From assembly GCA_012270065.1 (NCBI GenBank), contig JAAXJB010000110.1, positions 32,836-70,257 on the forward strand: a stretch of 37,422 nt of DNA, in the 5' to 3' direction. How positions within the stretch are numbered: position 1 is the stretch's first letter; every line of letters begins with the position of its first letter. Positions 16,241 through 24,956 of this stretch are shown in pieces. The notes below the pieces were generated by a model. The model made no database searches, was not told the origin of the DNA, and saw only the letters and a program-made list of their open reading frames with translations. Source of the stretch: Rubripirellula sp. Its GTDB lineage: Bacteria; Planctomycetota; Planctomycetia; Pirellulales; Pirellulaceae. Made by a program: the position numbers and the translations under genes.

Positions 16241-18676
16241 ATGATTCAGCCAACTTTTTCCATTGAATCGAACTCATGCGGAGAAAACGTTCCGGATTTC
16301 AATGGAATGCATGGACGTTTTTCGATGCACAGGCGTGATTGCGTTTTGCAGTCCCGGGCTGTGAAGTCCACGAAAGAGCCACATCAGTCCTCTGGCGATG
16401 ATGTCATCGTACGTTTTGATTGCGGTGTTTCCGGGTTGGGAAGTATCAAGCCGCCGCAACACCTGAAGTCACATCGCCTCGGATGCGGTTCAAGCAATCG
16501 TTCCAGCAGGAATTCATTCAAACCCACCGTGCACGTTGTCGATCCAGCATCCGCTTCTACTGATACCAGCGGTGTGATCGGATTCCGGACAGGTTTGGAT
16601 TCCGTTTTGAATCATGTCGTTGAATTGAATGTCCAAGCCGATATTGTTGAGGCTCATACTGCGCTGTTGTCGACGCAACTAGATGACCATGTCGCTGAGT
16701 TTGATGGCAATTGCACGGTTGCGTCGTTTCAGATGGAAGTGGTGAGTCGGTTGGATACGATGCCTGACCCGACTTCTGGAGTTGATGACACCACAGCGAT
16801 TGTTCCCATGACTCTTGACTTGGTAACCTGGTGTCGCAGGCGGCGTAGTCTTGTCGAGAGCACGAAGGTCAGCCCATCATGGCTTGCGGGTGTTGAGGCG
16901 GGTAAAGCGATCGCAGGCACCCGAACAGATGAGTTGATCATTTCGCCAGATTGTAATGCGGCAGACTTGGCCGGCACGACAGTTGTGACTCCGATTCTGG
17001 ATCTGGTGGCATGGGCAGTGCGGCGACGACATCTTGTTGAATCAACGTCCCATCATGGGGCTGAGTGGCTGGACGAGAAGCAGGGAGGAGGGCAATCTGG
17101 CATCAGTATCGCTCCACCCGTGGCGATGTTGGACGTCAATGGAGAATTCTCTGGCAGGCTGATGTTGCCGATATGTCAACCTGATTTTACCGTTCTGGAT
17201 CGGCGGGATCTGCTTTGTTCGTCGACTGAGCATTTTGTCGATGGATTGATTTCAATCCATCAGGACTATGGCTTTGGCGTTCCAGATGCCCCACACTGCA
17301 GCAGCGAGCTGGATTTGAACCTGTCGAATCTGGAGACGAAGGTGCCACGCGTCGACGGGGATGTGCATGTCGCGACGATGTCAGAGAGTCAACGACATGA
17401 ATGTGAAACAACCTCTCATTTTCCAATGCACACCATGGCAACGCACATGGGGTCTGCGGAGCTTCATTCGGTCTGTGGTGTGTTGGATGTGATGTTGTCC
17501 AGGCCCGAACGATGTGCTGTGCAGATTGCCAGTAGTTGCTATCTGCGGGGCAGTTGCGGGTTTCCAACTGGTTGGCAGATACCAGTGATTGAAATCGCCG
17601 GATTGCTGCAGGTTTGGGATTTGCCGAATGCGGACCCGACCAGAACTTCACGACGGAGAACATGCAATCAAGGTGCTGTGCAGGACACTTCCGCGTTGCA
17701 AGGGGCACTTCAGCAGACTTGTTCTGACGATCAACTCAAGGCGGTTGGGCAGTTTTCTCGTGAGACAGGGATGCACGCACAGGCAGCATTTGGTTGGCAT
17801 GTGACGACCTTTGAGCTCGATGCCGGAAACGAAGTTCTGGGGGAAAATACATTCGACGGACGATCAGCTAGAGTTGAAGATGCTGTCAGTCATCACCTCG
17901 TTTCCGAAGATTACTTTCCACCATTGGCGACTTTCGAATTACCTCGTGTGATTTTGCATGGCCAGGATGTTGCACAGTCCGCAATCGCAGTTACAGGCCA
18001 GATGACTTCATGTGATGGCGATAAAAGTCACGAGGAAATTGAAACGAATGCTTTGGGCTATGTCTTTTCATCAGACGAATTGGGAGCCACCGATGTTTCC
18101 CCGGCTCAAGCGGATCCCCGGCCACAGTTATCTTTGGCGGACGATGGAACGCTGATGTTGCCACCAGGTTTTCAGCTGCTTGCATTTGAGGAGTTCCATT
18201 CTGACGAGTTCACGGTGGAACAAACCGCGGAAGCGGCGGAGAATCCTCCATGTTGGCAGGCAGCTTTCTGGTCATTCGAATCATGGGCATTGGGACACGG
18301 CCATCAGGCATTGGTATCCTCGTTTTGCATCGTTGTTGATCGCCAACCGTTGATGCACTTGAGGTCTTACTTCGGTGGGCAGCATGTTGTCGGGGCATGG
18401 ATCCAGGGGGCGGATGATACGATCCACGGGGGGCATGATACTGGGATGCGAGTGGCTTCCGGGGTCACAACACCTCCGAGTCACTTTGCTGATGCGGCGC
18501 CAACGGTCAGCCAATCTGATTCAGGCTCAGGTTCAGGCAGGCAGGGGAATGTCAGGTTCGGAAGTAGACCACATAGGGCAATGGTTGCCATCGAATTCGC
18601 ACAGCAGAGTATTCAGGCAATTGAGTTCAGCAAAGTGCCCACGTGGACGGTAGGGGTAGAACACTGGGCTGCGTGA
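16241..18676 (+). CDS. Orphan 811-residue protein with a duplicated motif
   Basis: A single uninterrupted frame of 811 codons from an ATG; a frame this long is very unlikely by chance at this base composition, and the opposite strand has only short frames. I recognise no family. There is no signal peptide or membrane segment, so it is probably cytoplasmic. A motif is duplicated in tandem: about residues 184-216 and 246-277 share the pattern T-[AV]-V-x-P-x-x-D-L-V-x-W-x-x-R-R-R-x-L-V-E-S-T followed by a WL pair (copies contain LVTWCRRRRSLVEST and LVAWAVRRRHLVEST). Cys and His are scattered and frequent; the last 100 residues are Gly/Ser/His-rich. No Shine-Dalgarno is evident. It converges with the Pup-ligase-family gene 85 bp away. 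It could be a lineage-specific regulatory or structural protein; function unknown. Confidence 0.6.
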   Translation: MIQPTFSIESNSCGENVPDFNGMHGRFSMHRRDCVLQSRAVKSTKEPHQSSGDDVIVRFDCGVSGLGSIKPPQHLKSHRLGCGSSNRSSRNSFKPTVHVVDPASASTDTSGVIGFRTGLDSVLNHVVELNVQADIVEAHTALLSTQLDDHVAEFDGNCTVASFQMEVVSRLDTMPDPTSGVDDTTAIVPMTLDLVTWCRRRRSLVESTKVSPSWLAGVEAGKAIAGTRTDELIISPDCNAADLAGTTVVTPILDLVAWAVRRRHLVESTSHHGAEWLDEKQGGGQSGISIAPPVAMLDVNGEFSGRLMLPICQPDFTVLDRRDLLCSSTEHFVDGLISIHQDYGFGVPDAPHCSSELDLNLSNLETKVPRVDGDVHVATMSESQRHECETTSHFPMHTMATHMGSAELHSVCGVLDVMLSRPERCAVQIASSCYLRGSCGFPTGWQIPVIEIAGLLQVWDLPNADPTRTSRRRTCNQGAVQDTSALQGALQQTCSDDQLKAVGQFSRETGMHAQAAFGWHVTTFELDAGNEVLGENTFDGRSARVEDAVSHHLVSEDYFPPLATFELPRVILHGQDVAQSAIAVTGQMTSCDGDKSHEEIETNALGYVFSSDELGATDVSPAQADPRPQLSLADDGTLMLPPGFQLLAFEEFHSDEFTVEQTAEAAENPPCWQAAFWSFESWALGHGHQALVSSFCIVVDRQPLMHLRSYFGGQHVVGAWIQGADDTIHGGHDTGMRVASGVTTPPSHFADAAPTVSQSDSGSGSGRQGNVRFGSRPHRAMVAIEFAQQSIQAIEFSKVPTWTVGVEHWAA

Positions 18677-18761
18677 GATTCACGTCCTGGTGTCTTGTCA
18701 GATCGTTGTGATAAGGCACTTCCTTTTTTTCTTCCGGCATTTTCAAGTGGCGAATGCATAT

Positions 18762-20567
18762 TCACACGTATTGATGGCTTGAAAAATTGATTCTTCTTTG
18801 GTTTCTTCCTTCTCCAACAAGTGCAAAATTCCAGTCGCAAAGCATTCTTTCTTCGGATTCGGCGAACTCTCGGATTAGCCATCCACGTCGTGCCGCCGGC
18901 GAATCAGAAGGAGGCGAGCGTCGTCGCCTTTCGATGATTGATGTTTCAACGAGTCTCACGTCTGGCATGGTCGTTGCGAGTTTCCAGAAATAACCCTCTG
19001 TAGACAATTCATGGTAGCGGAGATCAATCTTTTTTCTTGCCAGCCATTCGGAATCGCTCCCGAGTTCATCGAGCATGATCCGTTTTGTCAGCCAGTCGAT
19101 CTTTCCCAAAGCATCTTCGAAGTCATTCGCATCTTTGCGAAATGCCAACGCTGCATCCAGCAATTCACGCCAACGCGTTAGCACAACGGGCGCTTCACCT
19201 CGTTCACCTGCTGGCACGCTATCGACGTACGACTCCGCCGCGGCCAGGTATTTTTTTTGAATTTCGAGCGCAGACATTTCTCCATGGCTGGTTGCAACAC
19301 GGGAAACCAGGTGCCAGTCACCAGCAATTCGACCCAGAGCATGTAGTGGCGACTTGAGTTTTGGAAGCTTCTGGTGACTTCCTGATTCGATCATGTCGAG
19401 CAGCAGTGACACGCTTCCAACTTTTACATACTCGGCCAAATCGGACAGGTTTGAATCAGAAAGGCCAATTTGTAGACGTTGTGTTCTGCCGAACATCTGC
19501 TTTGTTGAAGCAAGAGAGTAAAAAGATTTTGCACAGAATTGACCCAGCCAGTGGCCAAAAACAAAAATCGGCTTTTCGCCATTGAACCCACCCATGTCTG
19601 CGAGCGAATCAATTGCCATCGCTTTTGCGCTGACATGATACGTGCCGTCGGTGTTGAGAGTCCCGGTTCCGCACAGTACGACACGGGAGATCAGAAAAGC
19701 CGTCAAATGTCTGCGTTGTCGTCTGAACGCAATGTGACGCACAACGAAGCGCAATACAATGACGGTTGGCAGGTGAACGCATCGAAGCATGAATAGTGGT
19801 GGACTCGACAGCCACCGAGGCAGACTATCAAATAGGTCTCCGGGGCCATCGATGGCGACTTTCTGTCCCTTGATCATCTTGTTGCAAAGGACCATTGCCA
19901 GAATCATTGCCATGATCGGCAGCGAGATCACCAGGCTCAAGACCTGCATGCCCCAGAGCAACAGCACCATGCAGCGATAAACCCCCAGACACAGACCAGT
20001 TGCTACCTCTGCTTCGTAGTTCTCGTGACAGCCATACACGTGTCCAAACGCGTCGCGGTTGTTTTTGAGCAGTCGAATCTCACCATCAACCTTGGACCTG
20101 CTGGCAGCCTCAGTCGCCAGATGATCGACGGCTCGTTGGCAAGCAAGTAATTCTTCCGGGGCATGAACCTCGGGTGTGGCGATCTCGAGAAAACCGCCCG
20201 GTTTCTGTTGCATCGTGGGATGAGATTCAAAGCTGACGGCTGCTCCATTGGCGAGAAAAAGCTGTTCCGGGTCAAAGACACCCGGAACGGTTGGTTGGTC
20301 TTGCGTGATCGCGTCGCACAAGGATGCATAGACTATCTCTCCTGATGGGGGCTCGATTGAATCAGAACCTTCAGAGGGAAGAATAAGAGTTGCATATTCA
20401 GTCTCCATCCCGATGAGCCGTGATACCAGACCTCGTCGCGATTGATGACTTCTGGTGGCGGCTTCATTTAACCGCCTTGTTTTCGGACCAGTTTGCCGTC
20501 GCGGCAGTTTACCTGACTGCCCCATGGGGGATTCATCAGTGTTTGATCGACTTTCTTTGCGCGTCAA
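18762..20567 (-). CDS. Pup-ligase/deamidase (PafA/Dop) family protein with hydrophobic insertion
   Basis: Members of this carboxylate-amine ligase-like family attach Pup to lysines (PafA) or deamidate/remove it (Dop). Family blocks seen here: GMETEY (53-58), NGA (107-109) with a following EIATPEV, NNRDAFG (169-175), GCHENY (179-184), FLISR plus CGTG (291-302), DSNLSDLAEYVKVG (371-384), DMIESG (391-396), and KIDW plus RYHEL near the C-terminus. Between GCHENY and FLISR, where PafA/Dop have about 20 residues, there are about 100 (encoded at 19704-20015). They include hydrophobic stretches at about 197-228 and 253-277 that could span or dip into a membrane. About 50 basic residues precede GMETEY. 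The catalytic Asp of the family's LYLDVGSHPEY block is not clearly kept (the local sequence is VSFESHP plus extra residues), and PafA's RDEPHAD is absent. TTG at 20567 has AGGGG at about 6 nt; ATG at 20525 is the alternative. Ligase, deamidase or other amide chemistry cannot be decided. Confidence 0.8.
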   Translation of the reverse strand: MTRKESRSNTDESPMGQSGKLPRRQTGPKTRRLNEAATRSHQSRRGLVSRLIGMETEYATLILPSEGSDSIEPPSGEIVYASLCDAITQDQPTVPGVFDPEQLFLANGAAVSFESHPTMQQKPGGFLEIATPEVHAPEELLACQRAVDHLATEAASRSKVDGEIRLLKNNRDAFGHVYGCHENYEAEVATGLCLGVYRCMVLLLWGMQVLSLVISLPIMAMILAMVLCNKMIKGQKVAIDGPGDLFDSLPRWLSSPPLFMLRCVHLPTVIVLRFVVRHIAFRRQRRHLTAFLISRVVLCGTGTLNTDGTYHVSAKAMAIDSLADMGGFNGEKPIFVFGHWLGQFCAKSFYSLASTKQMFGRTQRLQIGLSDSNLSDLAEYVKVGSVSLLLDMIESGSHQKLPKLKSPLHALGRIAGDWHLVSRVATSHGEMSALEIQKKYLAAAESYVDSVPAGERGEAPVVLTRWRELLDAALAFRKDANDFEDALGKIDWLTKRIMLDELGSDSEWLARKKIDLRYHELSTEGYFWKLATTMPDVRLVETSIIERRRRSPPSDSPAARRGWLIREFAESEERMLCDWNFALVGEGRNQRRINFSSHQYV

Positions 20568-20631
20568 TTCCTGCCCCTTTCAGGTGAGCTGCAAAATCAT
20601 GCGACAACGTATCAACGTCGTCTGAGGTCAA
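20536..20631 (-). CDS. Possible 31-residue leader frame overlapping the Pup-ligase-family gene
   Basis: On the minus strand a short frame reads TSDDVDTLSHDFAAHLKGAG and continues IDAQRKSIKH to a TGA, overlapping the start of the downstream gene by 32 nt. Its codons look coding-like. The frame is open from 20664, but the only usual start is TTG at 20631 and an in-frame TGA lies at 20665-20667. It has no GG[E/Q] or SG[E/Q] C-terminus, so it does not look like Pup or UBact. It may be a coupled leader peptide, a gene remnant, or chance. Confidence 0.22.
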   Translation of the reverse strand: MTSDDVDTLSHDFAAHLKGAGIDAQRKSIKH

Positions 20632-20980
20632 TTCAACACAAGCATATTTCCATTCGGTTGTTCTTCACGCTTGTGAGCGTAATGAACCCGCTGCCCGGTA
20701 TGCACTCCTTTGCAGATTTACGTTCCTGTGCTGACGCCAGTTTTCATGATCCATTGACAACTGGTCATCGTGGTGGACAAGAGCTCGGTGCGGAGCATCA
20801 TGCGCGGTTTACACGAAGCTGATCGTAAATGAATTCCCGGGAACCGGACTCAAGTTTAGCAATTGTGATCGCTCAAAACGGGAAAAAGTGCGTTTTGACT
20901 GATTGAATCAACCGGGCGGGTGACTGATCGGCGTACAAATCCCGTTCTGCCGGGATTTCGCCTACCTGGATTTCCTGGAG
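20568..20980. other. Intergenic region between ribH and the Pup-ligase-family gene
   Basis: About 410 bases upstream of the Pup-ligase-family gene. Apart from the short overlapping frame near its left edge, I see only fragmentary open frames and no strong terminator after ribH. An AAAGGAG at about 20705-20711 (minus strand) is a Shine-Dalgarno look-alike without a convincing frame behind it. Confidence 0.4.
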
Positions 20981-21460
20981 CTAGATTCCGGCGTCCATTT
21001 TGTTTTTCAGTCTCAGTAGTTCCAGCACTGCGTCGGCAGCTTCGTGTCCCTTGTTACCGACGGTGCCACCACTGCGATTGATCGCCTGCTCCAAGTTGTT
21101 GCATGTCAATAGACCGAACGCGACCGGAACCTGTTTTTCGATTCCCATGTTCATGAGAGCGAGGCTGACAGCACGATTGATGTGTTCGTCGTGCGTGGTT
21201 TCTCCTCTGATGACACAACCAAGTGCGATGGCAGCAACAACATCGGATTGAGCCAGAGCCTGTCTGGTGACAAGAGGCAATTCCCATGCTCCTGGTACTC
21301 GAATGACTGGCGTTTGCCCTGCCGCGAATCCGGCTTCGGCCAGCGTTTGCAAAGCTGCTTTGACAAGAGAGTCACAAATGGCAGGGTTGTAGCGACTGGC
21401 AACGATCACAACTTTTCCGTCGGGTAGCCCCCCATCGAGGCCAGTGATTTCAGTTGACAT
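20981..21460 (-). CDS. ribH: 6,7-dimethyl-8-ribityllumazine synthase
   Basis: RibH condenses 5-amino-6-ribitylamino-uracil with dihydroxybutanone phosphate, the penultimate step of riboflavin synthesis, usually in pentameric or icosahedral assemblies. The 159-aa length is standard. Diagnostic blocks are VPGAWELPL (about 55-63), [14 protein letters not shown] (81-94) with the catalytic His in that block, FGLLTCNN (about 115-122) and the C-terminal GNKGHEAA. Its ATG lies inside the last codons of rho, an 11-nt overlap, so translation is probably coupled to rho; I see no other rib gene in the window. The gene is followed by about 400 bp without a clear gene. Confidence 0.97.
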   Translation of the reverse strand: MSTEITGLDGGLPDGKVVIVASRYNPAICDSLVKAALQTLAEAGFAAGQTPVIRVPGAWELPLVTRQALAQSDVVAAIALGCVIRGETTHDEHINRAVSLALMNMGIEKQVPVAFGLLTCNNLEQAINRSGGTVGNKGHEAADAVLELLRLKNKMDAGI

Positions 21461-22961
21461 CCTTCAAACTCATCAAAAATTCGGCGTTGTTTTGAGTCTT
21501 TCGCAATTGCTCAGTCAGATTATGCATGCCGTCGGCAGGTGAGAGTTCTGCCAGAGCCCTGCGGAGGCCTGAAATACGGCGATATTCTTCGGGGTCCATC
21601 AACATTTCTTCACGTCTTGTGCCACTTGCACTGATATCGATAGCCGGCCAGATTCGTCGTTCGACCAGAGCGCGGTCAAGAACAATTTCCAAATTGCCCG
21701 TTCCTTTGAATTCTTCAAAGATCACGTCATCCATCCGGCTGCCGGTGTCAACCAAAGCAGTCGCAAGAATCGTCAAGGAACCTCCTTCCTCAACCTTACG
21801 GGCAGAACCGAACAATGCTTTCGGTTTTTGAAGGGCTCCGGCATCCAGACCACCCGTGAGCAGTTTGCCAGTTGATTCCCCATCGCTGTTGTGCGCGCGT
21901 GCGAGTCTGGTGATCGAATCGAGGAAAATTACCACATCAACACCGCTTTCAACCATTCGCTTGGCTTTCTCAATGACCATCTGAGCGACTTGGATGTGCC
22001 GTTGAGCGGGTTCGTCGAAAGTGCTGCTGATGACTTCGCATTGTGGACCGCGGACTTCACGCTCCATATCCGTCACCTCTTCCGGGCGTTCATCAATCAG
22101 CAGAACAAAAACATAGGACTCCGGATAATTCTGCAGAACGGCACGTGCCATCTGTTGCATCAGGATCGTTTTGCCTGCGCGCGGTGGACTGACGATAAGG
22201 CCTCTCTGACCAAACCCGATCGGGGTGAGCATGTCGACCACACGCGTGTTGAGATCATCATGTTTGTGTTCCATGATGATTCGGGCGTCCGGATGCAACG
22301 GTGTCAGCTCGTCAAAGGGAACAACGTTCTTCCGGCTCATCGGATCGTTGCCATTGATTGCTTCGATTCTCAACAAGGCGAAGTAACGCTCGTTTTCTTT
22401 TGGTGGCCTGATTTGGCCGGCAACATGACTGCCGGTCTGTAAGCCGAAACGGCGAATCTGGCTTGGAGAGACGTAGATATCGTCTGGGCACGACAGGTAG
22501 TGATAAGAAGGGCTGCGAAGAAAGCCAAAGCCATCCGGTAGAATCTCAAGTGTGCCCTCACCGTACATCAGGCCGTCAGCCTTCATGCGATGTTTGAGGA
22601 TTTTGAAAATCAATTCCTGACGTGGTGTTTCTGCTACACCATCAATTCCTTGGGATTCTGCCAGCGACAGCAATTCAGGATGCGATTTTTCCTGCAAGAT
22701 GGCGATGTTAAGCCGTTGACTCTCCGTTTTCTCGGCACGTGGAATACCGACCTTTTCGCCTGCTTTGTTAGCCTCACTGACGATTTCCTCAGGGAGCGAA
22801 AGAGGATCTCGCTCAGCATCAAGTTCGCGGATCCGCTGATCGACTTCCTTGTCAGGGTGCCGCGGGCGATTTTGATTCTGTCGATAATTTCGATACTCGC
22901 GAGGTCCGGTCTTCCGTTTTGGACCGGAGTTATCGCGTGAGGGAGGAGGATTTTGGGACAT
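21450..22961 (-). CDS. rho: Transcription termination factor Rho
   Basis: Rho is the hexameric RNA-dependent ATPase that ends transcription at rut sites. The 503-aa protein has a basic, Asn/Arg/Pro-rich N-terminal extension (about 1-50), a Rho N-terminal SAP-like helical domain (about 85-125), and the cold-shock-like RNA-binding domain with [17 protein letters not shown] (about 133-149). The ATPase core follows, with Walker A SPPRAGKT (258-265), [13 protein letters not shown] and the Walker [18 protein letters not shown] at 22961 gives the expected start; the frame stays open 38 codons further upstream without resemblance to Rho. It overlaps ribH by 11 nt and is preceded by a leader of about 295 nt that contains a tandem repeat. 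Confidence 0.97.
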   Translation of the reverse strand: MSQNPPPSRDNSGPKRKTGPREYRNYRQNQNRPRHPDKEVDQRIRELDAERDPLSLPEEIVSEANKAGEKVGIPRAEKTESQRLNIAILQEKSHPELLSLAESQGIDGVAETPRQELIFKILKHRMKADGLMYGEGTLEILPDGFGFLRSPSYHYLSCPDDIYVSPSQIRRFGLQTGSHVAGQIRPPKENERYFALLRIEAINGNDPMSRKNVVPFDELTPLHPDARIIMEHKHDDLNTRVVDMLTPIGFGQRGLIVSPPRAGKTILMQQMARAVLQNYPESYVFVLLIDERPEEVTDMEREVRGPQCEVISSTFDEPAQRHIQVAQMVIEKAKRMVESGVDVVIFLDSITRLARAHNSDGESTGKLLTGGLDAGALQKPKALFGSARKVEEGGSLTILATALVDTGSRMDDVIFEEFKGTGNLEIVLDRALVERRIWPAIDISASGTRREEMLMDPEEYRRISGLRRALAELSPADGMHNLTEQLRKTQNNAEFLMSLKDVN

Positions 22962-23018
22962 GGGCGTCCAGATAATAGGAATAGAGTGGAGGGGAGGAGT
23001 GAGGAGTAGTTGGGCAGT

Positions 23019-23056
23019 CAACTCAGAGCCCGCCTGGCAACTCAGGGCCCGGCCTG
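23019..23056. repeat. 19-nt tandem repeat in the rho leader
   Basis: CAACTCAGAGCCCGCCTGG (23019-23037) is followed directly by CAACTCAGGGCCCGGCCTG (23038-23056), two near-identical copies. They lie 60-100 bp upstream of the rho start, in the region that should be its 5' untranslated leader. Two regulatory sites or simple slippage are both possible. Confidence 0.5.
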
Positions 23057-23256
23057 AAGAGATGACTTCATTCAAAAGAGAAGGAATAGTTTGGAAAGCG
23101 CTTTATTACAGGCTAACCGATCGTTTCATGGTCTGTGGGGGGCGAAAGTAGATGCTTGTTCGTGTTTGGTTCACTTTGGTATCGGGATTCGTCGTTGAGA
23201 CGGACTTATTCGAGTAAAACCGCTGGTTTGAAACAGTCAGGATTGGTGATTGGTTA

Positions 23257-23913
23257 TCAGTTGGGAGGATCGGGGACGGGACGGCAATGTTTTTGGACTG
23301 CTGAAGTCGCATGCCTCTTAACAAGGGAACGCCACATCGACTTGATGGTTTCGTTTAATTCGTCAAGGCTGCCATTATTCAGGATCACGCAAGTGCTTCG
23401 GCGTTTTTTCTCGTCAATTCCAAGCTGGTTTCGCTCCCTCGCCTCGAGTTGATCCACCCCCCAGCCACGCTCAGCGGCTCGCTCAAGTCGGATCTTTCGA
23501 TCAGCATCGACACACCAGATTTCGTCGCAGGTACCATCCCAGGAGGACTCAAACAGCAGCGGCACATCAAGAACAGCAACCTGCTTACCGAGCCTGTCGG
23601 AGCTGACCAGTTGCTCCGTGATTAGATTTCTTGTCGCCGGGTGAATCCGACTCTCCAAATATTCTAGTCTGCTGCGGCTCTGGTCGTCATCCCCGAAAAC
23701 CAGGGAGGCCAGCTTGGTACGGTCAATCAAGCCTTGCTTATTCGTAATTTCTGACCCGTAATGTTCAGTCAAATCTGCCTGTACCAGGGGCTGTTCGAGC
23801 ACGCTTCGTGCGATCAAGTCAGCATTGATCCATGATGCTCCTTGTTCCTGTAGCATTTGAGCAACGGTTGATTTGCCGCCCGCAGGCGTGCCAACGAGTC
23901 CCAGCACTATCAT
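23257..23913 (-). CDS. coaE: Dephospho-CoA kinase
   Basis: CoaE phosphorylates the 3'-hydroxyl of dephospho-CoA, the last step of coenzyme A synthesis. The 218-aa protein has the P-loop GTPAGGKST (8-16), the INADLIAR block (about 29-36), LDVPLLFES (about 114-122) with the conserved acidic and substrate-contacting residues, and the lid region RxxRAAERG. The usual P-loop is GxxGSGKS; here the middle is PAGG, a mild variation. The last 20 residues (KRHATSAVQKHCRPVPDPPN) look like a non-conserved tail. It lies upstream of rho on the same strand, with about 295 bp between them. Confidence 0.95.
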   Translation of the reverse strand: MIVLGLVGTPAGGKSTVAQMLQEQGASWINADLIARSVLEQPLVQADLTEHYGSEITNKQGLIDRTKLASLVFGDDDQSRSRLEYLESRIHPATRNLITEQLVSSDRLGKQVAVLDVPLLFESSWDGTCDEIWCVDADRKIRLERAAERGWGVDQLEARERNQLGIDEKKRRSTCVILNNGSLDELNETIKSMWRSLVKRHATSAVQKHCRPVPDPPN

Positions 23914-24224
23914 GTTTTGAAGCGTTCCTGAACGTGATGTTGCTACCGCAGGCAGAAGTTGAACTTGGCATTAAAGGCGTTCAAATTTCCGTTTGATTTT
24001 TCCCGGGAAAGTTCGTGTTCCGCCTGAAAAAGGAATTTTAGAGCGGTTGATTGTGATCTTTCGCGTGGCTTATTCCTGCTTCCATTGTAGCAAGCAGCGG
24101 AAGGAAAAGGCTCATTCGTGGCACGGACATCAGTGATCATTTCACCTGACTGGATGCTTTTTGGCAGTCAGACTGATGGTCAAACCGGCCTTCGCCGCCG
24201 GTTTTCCTTGAATCAGGTACCGAC
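23914..24224. other. Intergenic region with one terminator-like hairpin
   Basis: About 310 bases between the zinc-ribbon gene and coaE, both on the minus strand. The right end holds a strong hairpin (separate entry); the rest shows no gene and should contain the coaE promoter. Confidence 0.45.
24182..24204 (-). terminator. Terminator-like hairpin after the zinc-ribbon gene
   Basis: AAACCGGC (24182-24189) and GCCGGTTT (24197-24204) make a perfect 8-bp GC-core stem with a 7-nt loop, about 20 nt past the stop codon of the minus-strand zinc-ribbon gene. Each arm ends in a short T stretch (TTT or TTTT), so it may work on both strands. Confidence 0.65.
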
Positions 24225-24956
24225 TCAAACTGCCGTGTTTTCAGGCAGGTAAAGAAACGCGTTGCAGCTGGGGCACCGGATCAAAACCGACATTCTGAGG
24301 CGATCAATGTACTGTGTCGTGAGCACTTGGTAGCAGCCACCGCATGAACCCTCCTCGACAGGGGCCAGTGCGTCTTCTCCTTTGGCGCTGATGACGCGGC
24401 GATATTCACCAATCACTTCAGCGGGGATCTGCTTTTCAGATTCTTCCAGTTCTGCGGTGACCCTATCCAGCTCTTTGTGCAAGTCGGCTGTTTTGCTTTC
24501 GACTTCAGAGATTCGCTTTGCCTGGTCGCCGGCTTGTCTTTCCACTTCTGTTTGGGCATCCTTCAGTTCGACCTCGAGTTCATCGATTGCTTCCATCGCC
24601 TCCAGAATTTCATCACTAAGGACGCTATTGGCCTGTTTGTCGGCTGCAATTTGCTCTTTGAGAAGGTCAAACTCGCGATTGCTGGCAGCAGAGTTTAGTT
24701 TGGTTTGAAGATCAACGATTTTGTCTTCACGTGATTTGAGCTGTAGTTGTTTTTCATCCGAGAGCAGATTTGCTTTTGTTAAATTTTCTTTGATCACCTG
24801 CATCTCAGATTCGGCTTTTGCCACCAGAGCATCGCCTGCTTTGATCTGTCTTGGACCTCTCGCAATCTGTCCATCCAGGTCAGTTTTTTGCCGGTGTATC
24901 CTGTGCAGTGTGCGTAGCAGAACAGTGCTGATTTTGATTTGGGCATCGTTGGGCAT
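24225..24956 (-). CDS. Coiled-coil protein with C4 zinc ribbon (CT398-like)
   Basis: A 243-aa protein whose first 180 residues are heptad-rich and almost wholly helical (for example QLQLKSREDKIVDLQTKL and DELEVELKDAQTEVERQ). A C-terminal zinc ribbon follows with SCGGCY and, after a 22-residue spacer, RCPSCNAFLYLPE, giving four Cys in CxxC...CxxC. This is the form of the C4-type zinc ribbon/CT398 family, thought to bind nucleic acid or act as a scaffold; the exact role is not established. A TTG at 24968 is also in frame, but the ATG at 24956 is preferred. In the minus-strand order it follows the sigma factor gene but is separated from it by an intrinsic terminator, so it is probably its own transcript. 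Confidence 0.88.
   Translation of the reverse strand: MPNDAQIKISTVLLRTLHRIHRQKTDLDGQIARGPRQIKAGDALVAKAESEMQVIKENLTKANLLSDEKQLQLKSREDKIVDLQTKLNSAASNREFDLLKEQIAADKQANSVLSDEILEAMEAIDELEVELKDAQTEVERQAGDQAKRISEVESKTADLHKELDRVTAELEESEKQIPAEVIGEYRRVISAKGEDALAPVEEGSCGGCYQVLTTQYIDRLRMSVLIRCPSCNAFLYLPENTAV

Noticed and set aside
20536-20664. The short frame as a Pup or UBact tag gene
   Set aside because: It lacks the characteristic GG[E/Q] or SG[E/Q] C-terminus and a normal start; it is listed only as a low-confidence frame.
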